NCBI RefSeq assembly: GCF_009727055.1
Contig: NC_052354.1
Span: 34,654,050-34,718,049 of the forward strand
DNA: 64,000 nucleotides
Reading direction: 5' to 3'
From: Benincasa hispida
Taxonomy: Eukaryota; Streptophyta; Magnoliopsida; Cucurbitales; Cucurbitaceae
How positions within the stretch are numbered: position 1 is the first letter of the stretch; each line of letters opens with the position of its first letter. The translations under genes were made by a program, and so were the position numbers. This document shows, piece by piece, positions 60,361 through 64,000 of this stretch. The notes beneath the pieces were generated by a model. It was not told the DNA's origin, ran no database searches, and saw nothing but the letters and a program-made list of their open reading frames with translations.

Positions 60361-60797
60361 AGCATAACTGACCACCACATGTTATTATATGTTTTCGGTC
60401 CTAATCATATATTTTCAGGACATGTTGCATGTGATTGTGCATTTGGTCATTACCCTATGTGAGAACTACTTATTGGGTATATTATATACTCATCCTATTT
60501 TTACAGACTTTGTAGGTAAGGACACAGCGTAGGTGACAAAACTGGACGTTGCTCAAATAGTCAACCATCAAACTCACTATTATAGGCATATGCATTTTTG
60601 TATCACTACGCTAGTGTTTTATGGATCCTGGCGTTTTGTAAAATAGACTTTTTATATAGTTTTCTACCTGATTAATAAAATCTTAGATATGTTCTTTTGA
60701 GATTTTCGTCCAAAATTCATCTCATAATAGAAAAGTCTAAACATGCATGTCGTAGCGGTCGGACCATAGTATGTAAAGATCTAATCGTTACAATCTA

Positions 60798-63065
60798 AGT
60801 ACTTTTTTATTGAATTTCCATATAACATCAGCTAGATGAAGAACTCGTGAATCGGTATTCATTTCCATTTTATGATTATTATTTTCTAAATCTTCATCTA
60901 TACTTGAACACAACATATTGTATCACTTAAAAGTAGTAGAATATAATATTTGGTACTTATTAGGAAAACACATAAAAGTAATTTCAGTACTAATTTGTGT
61001 ATAATTCATTTAATTAATTATATCTCCATTATTTCTTTCAAAAGATCATATATTTAAATTTTCATTCCATTCTTTTTTTCATCTTTTTTTCTTTTAAACC
61101 CTGATCCAAAGATAATATAAAGTATTTAAATATCTATATCTTTCTTAAAGAATCATAAGTTTAAATCTACTTTCATATCTGTCTAATATATCCATCTCTC
61201 TAACAAGAATAATTCAGCGTTATAAATATTTTTATTTCTTTAAACATCATAGGTTGGAATTTTCAGTCAAACGTACGAACTTTTATCTCTTATAAGAGAT
61301 CATAACTTTAAATTTTCGATCTTAATACATTATAGCAGATTGTTATATATATATATAAAGTATAAGAAAAGTTTAGATCAAGTGGGTGGTTGGAAATGGA
61401 ATGAGAATCATGAGATTAAGACAAAAGGCTATTTAGAGTTTGTAGAGAGAGAGAGAGTGAATGAAAAAAGGCAATAATAATGGTGGGTATGAGAGTAGAC
61501 AGAGCTATGCTTTTTGGGTACTTGGGAATAAAATGTTGTCTCTCCACAAGGATTGCCCTCATTCAAAATTAAGCATTACAAATTAAAAATTAAAAAAAAA
61601 AACCTTTTAGTTTTAATTCTCTATTTTTATTTTCTTTCTAATCTCTCTTTTTCCTAAAATTAATTGTTGTTTTTCCTCTTTTCTTGTCTTTTCTTTTTCA
61701 AATTCGGAGAAATATGTTTGGTTATTTTTCATGCTTGAAAAAACATTTTTAAAATTGTATTTAAAAAATTTTAATAAGCTGAATTTCAATTTTGAATTTT
61801 TTTTTTTTCATATTTGCAAAATTACACATGGGTGGCATACCTACAAAATAGTATTTTTAAATTTTTTCCATTGCAAATTCTCTTTGTTTTTAATTACCAT
61901 TTTTTAAACCCATCAATAAAATCATTATATTATTACTTATAAACGCATAATAAATATTTAAAATTAATTATAACATAACATTATTAGACTTTTAATTTTA
62001 CAAACTTTTAAAATTTTAATTTAAAATTTCAAAGAACAAGAAATTAGAAATTATTATGGGATCCAAAATTATGGCCAAATTGGTACATAATGATTTGAAA
62101 TACAATTTTATTTTCACTATATTTATTGTTTTTTAATTCTTGTTTTTCCATCAACCAATGAAGCACACGTCTTCAGTAAAAAATTAATCTCCCTTTTCAA
62201 GTTAGAAACTTGAACCTATATATAATATATATATTCTTCTTTAATATCATTTACTACTGTTTTCGATATAAATCTATTGCGGTCTATTACAGGTAGATAG
62301 TAAAATTTTATTATATTTATAAATATTTTTTTATTCATTTTCCTATATTTAAAAACAACCCTTTAAAAATAGGTACTAAAGGGTTTTTTTCTTTTTCATT
62401 CCCTAAAATTTGAAAATCCTTGAGAATTTGACACATAAATGATTATACATTTAAAATAAAAATAAAAAACTATTTTTAAAGAATGGTATTTTTAAACATG
62501 ATTTTCAAGCAAATATCAGTGGGTCAATTTTAATATCTAATTCTACCATTAAATTTGTCAAATTATATCAACAATTTTTAGAGTATAGTTATTTCACCTT
62601 CATCCAATTTCACCTCACATTAATTTCTAATCATAATAATCTTATATCTTATACTTTAAAAAGTGTTTGCAATTTAAGCTCTTGATAAAGTGTTTTTTTT
62701 TTTTTTTGAAATATTCTCATATGCATATATGCGATACAAAATTAGTAAGTTTGAGATAAAAGGGGCATTAGAGCGCTTTTTTTTTTCCTTTTTTGTCAAC
62801 AATGTTGCTAAACTATAGTCACATTGAAAGAGCTAATTAAATTTTTTTTAGAAGTTTATTAAACGTTTGATAAACCATTATTTAATAGCTAATTTATATA
62901 TTCATCAAACTTAATTTTGTACAAAACTTGATTTTATTAAAATAAAATAGAGATAATATATATATATATATATATGAGGAAAAAACTTTTTTAGTCTCCA
63001 AATTTTTTGGAATAAGTGCGTTTGGTCCTTGAAATTTCAAATTAGTCATTGTAATCCTTAAGCTT
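60798..63065. other. No gene seen; AT-rich
   Basis: AT-rich. Bases 61375-61570 are less AT-biased, with a short GA run (61446-61457), but show no coding or RNA motif. A remnant of the GATAGA-word MITE is possible at 62255-62365, and (TA)n lies at 62954-62975. Confidence 0.4.
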
Positions 63066-63069
63066 TCAA

Positions 63070-63457
63070 TAATAGGTTTAAAAGGTCCTTAGTTAATAGA
63101 ATTATTTACATTAATAGATTTGTCCGAGTAGATTATTTAAATACTGATGTGGCTTGATGATTTGGATTTAAATTTGTCTTGTGAAGTACAAAAGACAGAA
63201 ATGACGTGAAATTGAGTTCCTTGAGTTCATTTCTCATAAAGTTTGTCTCGTGAAGTAATTTCACGAGACGACTTTACAAGAAAAAAAAAACAAAAATGAT
63301 GTGAAGTTAAGTGCATTTCTCGTGAAATTTGTCTTGTGAAGTTAGTTCACGAGACAAATTTAAATCCAAATCATCAATTTAGTCAGCAAGCCACATCAAT
63401 ATTTGAATATTCTACTTGGATAGATCTGTTAATAAAGAGGATCTTTTAAACCTATTA
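63070..63457. mobile_element. Long inverted-repeat MITE (foldback)
   Basis: The ends are inverted copies: TAATAGGTTTAAAAGGTCCT on the left, and on the right the reverse complement TAATAGGTTTAAAAGATCCT. Pairing continues imperfectly for more than 100 bases per arm, through GTAGATTATT/GTAGAATATT, TGATGTGGCTTG and GATGATTTGGATTTAAATTT. A smaller palindrome, GTCTCGTGAA...TTCACGAGAC, sits in the centre near 63246-63270. No target duplication is identified with certainty and no coding capacity is seen. Confidence 0.8.
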
Positions 63458-63649
63458 TATAAAAAGGTATTTTTCACTATATATATATATTTTTTTTTTG
63501 GTTAAAATTAATGGGTAAAAACCTATAGTTATCATCAAAGTTTTAGGTCTAATTTGAGGAAAGTGAAAATTTAGAATGAAAATTGATATAAAACAAATCT
63601 AAGAGTAGAAACAAATTTCCCTACATTATTTTTATGAAGTTACAAAAGC

Positions 63650-63683
<34 letters not shown>

Positions 63684-64000
63684 ACAATATAGAGAGAAAT
63701 AAGTATTTAGATGTCATAATACATAATTGAGAATATTTCTGATCACACACCAAAGTACTGAAACTCTAAAGTTTCTACTGCCTTACATGCCTTCTACACT
63801 ACATTAGATTCTATTTTTTTTTTTTCTTCTTTTTACTTCTTTCACTTCCACGCAACACCCAGCGGAGCTGCCCGGGTCAAGTTTTGTGCGCGAACCTTTT
63901 GACGGATAAAGGTGTGAAAACGGACCCAAGAGTTAAAAAGAACTATGAAAAAAAGCTTTTTCGTTATAATAATAATAATTTAAGACTTTTTTTGCAACAT
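63458..64000. other. No gene recognised; TA repeat and GC-richer patch
   Basis: (TA)n at 63653-63679. Bases 63845-63935 are unusually GC-rich for the area (CCCAGCGGAGCTGCCCGGGT). The minus strand is open there for about 27 codons, with no motif. It could be the edge of a gene beyond the window, but nothing confirms this. Confidence 0.35.

Larger units (their letters stand above)
58619..60792 (+). mobile_element. Solo LTR, 2.17 kb, ATCTA duplications
   Basis: ATCTA flanks both ends (58614-58618 and 60793-60797). The ends are TGTAACAACCC ... ATCGTTACA. TATAAATA at 59499-59506 and AATAAA at 60674-60679 agree on plus orientation. Inside are a GAGAGC-rich purine tract, a four-copy 63-bp repeat and a two-copy 112-bp repeat. 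A second LTR-like start (TGTAATACCCTAACCC) lies at 58708, and an unpaired CACTACAAGAAAT lies at 58645. The TGTAACAACCC opening is typical of plant Gypsy LTRs (inference). No internal domain adjoins. Confidence 0.85.

Overview
The window reads as AT-rich, gene-poor nuclear DNA of a flowering plant. Two small repeat types, one built of GATAGA/TCTATC words (26355-26580) and one with GGTAACCATTT-like ends (26995-27265, 30129-30569), resemble families I remember from cucurbit genomes. Cucurbitaceae is therefore my best guess, from memory and not from a search. I found no convincing intact host gene, tRNA, rRNA or CRISPR array in 64 kb. Almost all recognisable coding sequence is decayed Ty1/Copia retrotransposon.

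Layout. 1-925: minus-strand Copia integrase fragment. 989-5804: CACTA DNA transposon with matching 18-bp ends and a GGA target duplication; it carries a 77-bp tandem repeat and two uncut Nextera junction-adapter sequences, which are laboratory sequence. 6465-8311: solo LTR with TGAAT duplications. 8312-13550: mostly unassignable repeat-derived DNA. 13555-24873: Copia element whose two LTR remnants lie 11 kb apart because a set of nested LTRs (14106-21041) sits inside it; one 1.85-kb LTR is split by two further LTRs, one of them flanked by AGTTC on both sides. 25-39 kb: AT-rich DNA with MITE-like elements, a TRIM-like mini-retrotransposon (31135-31562) and one unexplained open frame (34172-34480).

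39107-41871: minus-strand solo LTR with GTTGC duplications and an array of about 30 ATCGTCTAGCG-like units. 41930-55876: probable second CACTA element, split by a near-complete Copia element (43361-48588) and a reverse-strand Copia element (49177-54999). The latter contains another LTR and a 715-base assembly gap; the sequence right of the gap is an indel-rich second version of the sequence left of it. 58619-60792: plus-strand solo LTR with ATCTA duplications, TATA box, AATAAA and internal tandem repeats. 63070-63457: long inverted-repeat MITE.

The pieces do not form a pathway. They record repeated insertion: DNA transposons and LTRs inserted into each other, LTR-LTR recombination leaving solo LTRs, and mutational decay in which several catalytic residues are replaced. 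The strongest leads are the two ATCG-word arrays in different LTRs, the conserved splice-donor-like site in one LTR family, and two assembly artefacts that affect how the region should be read.
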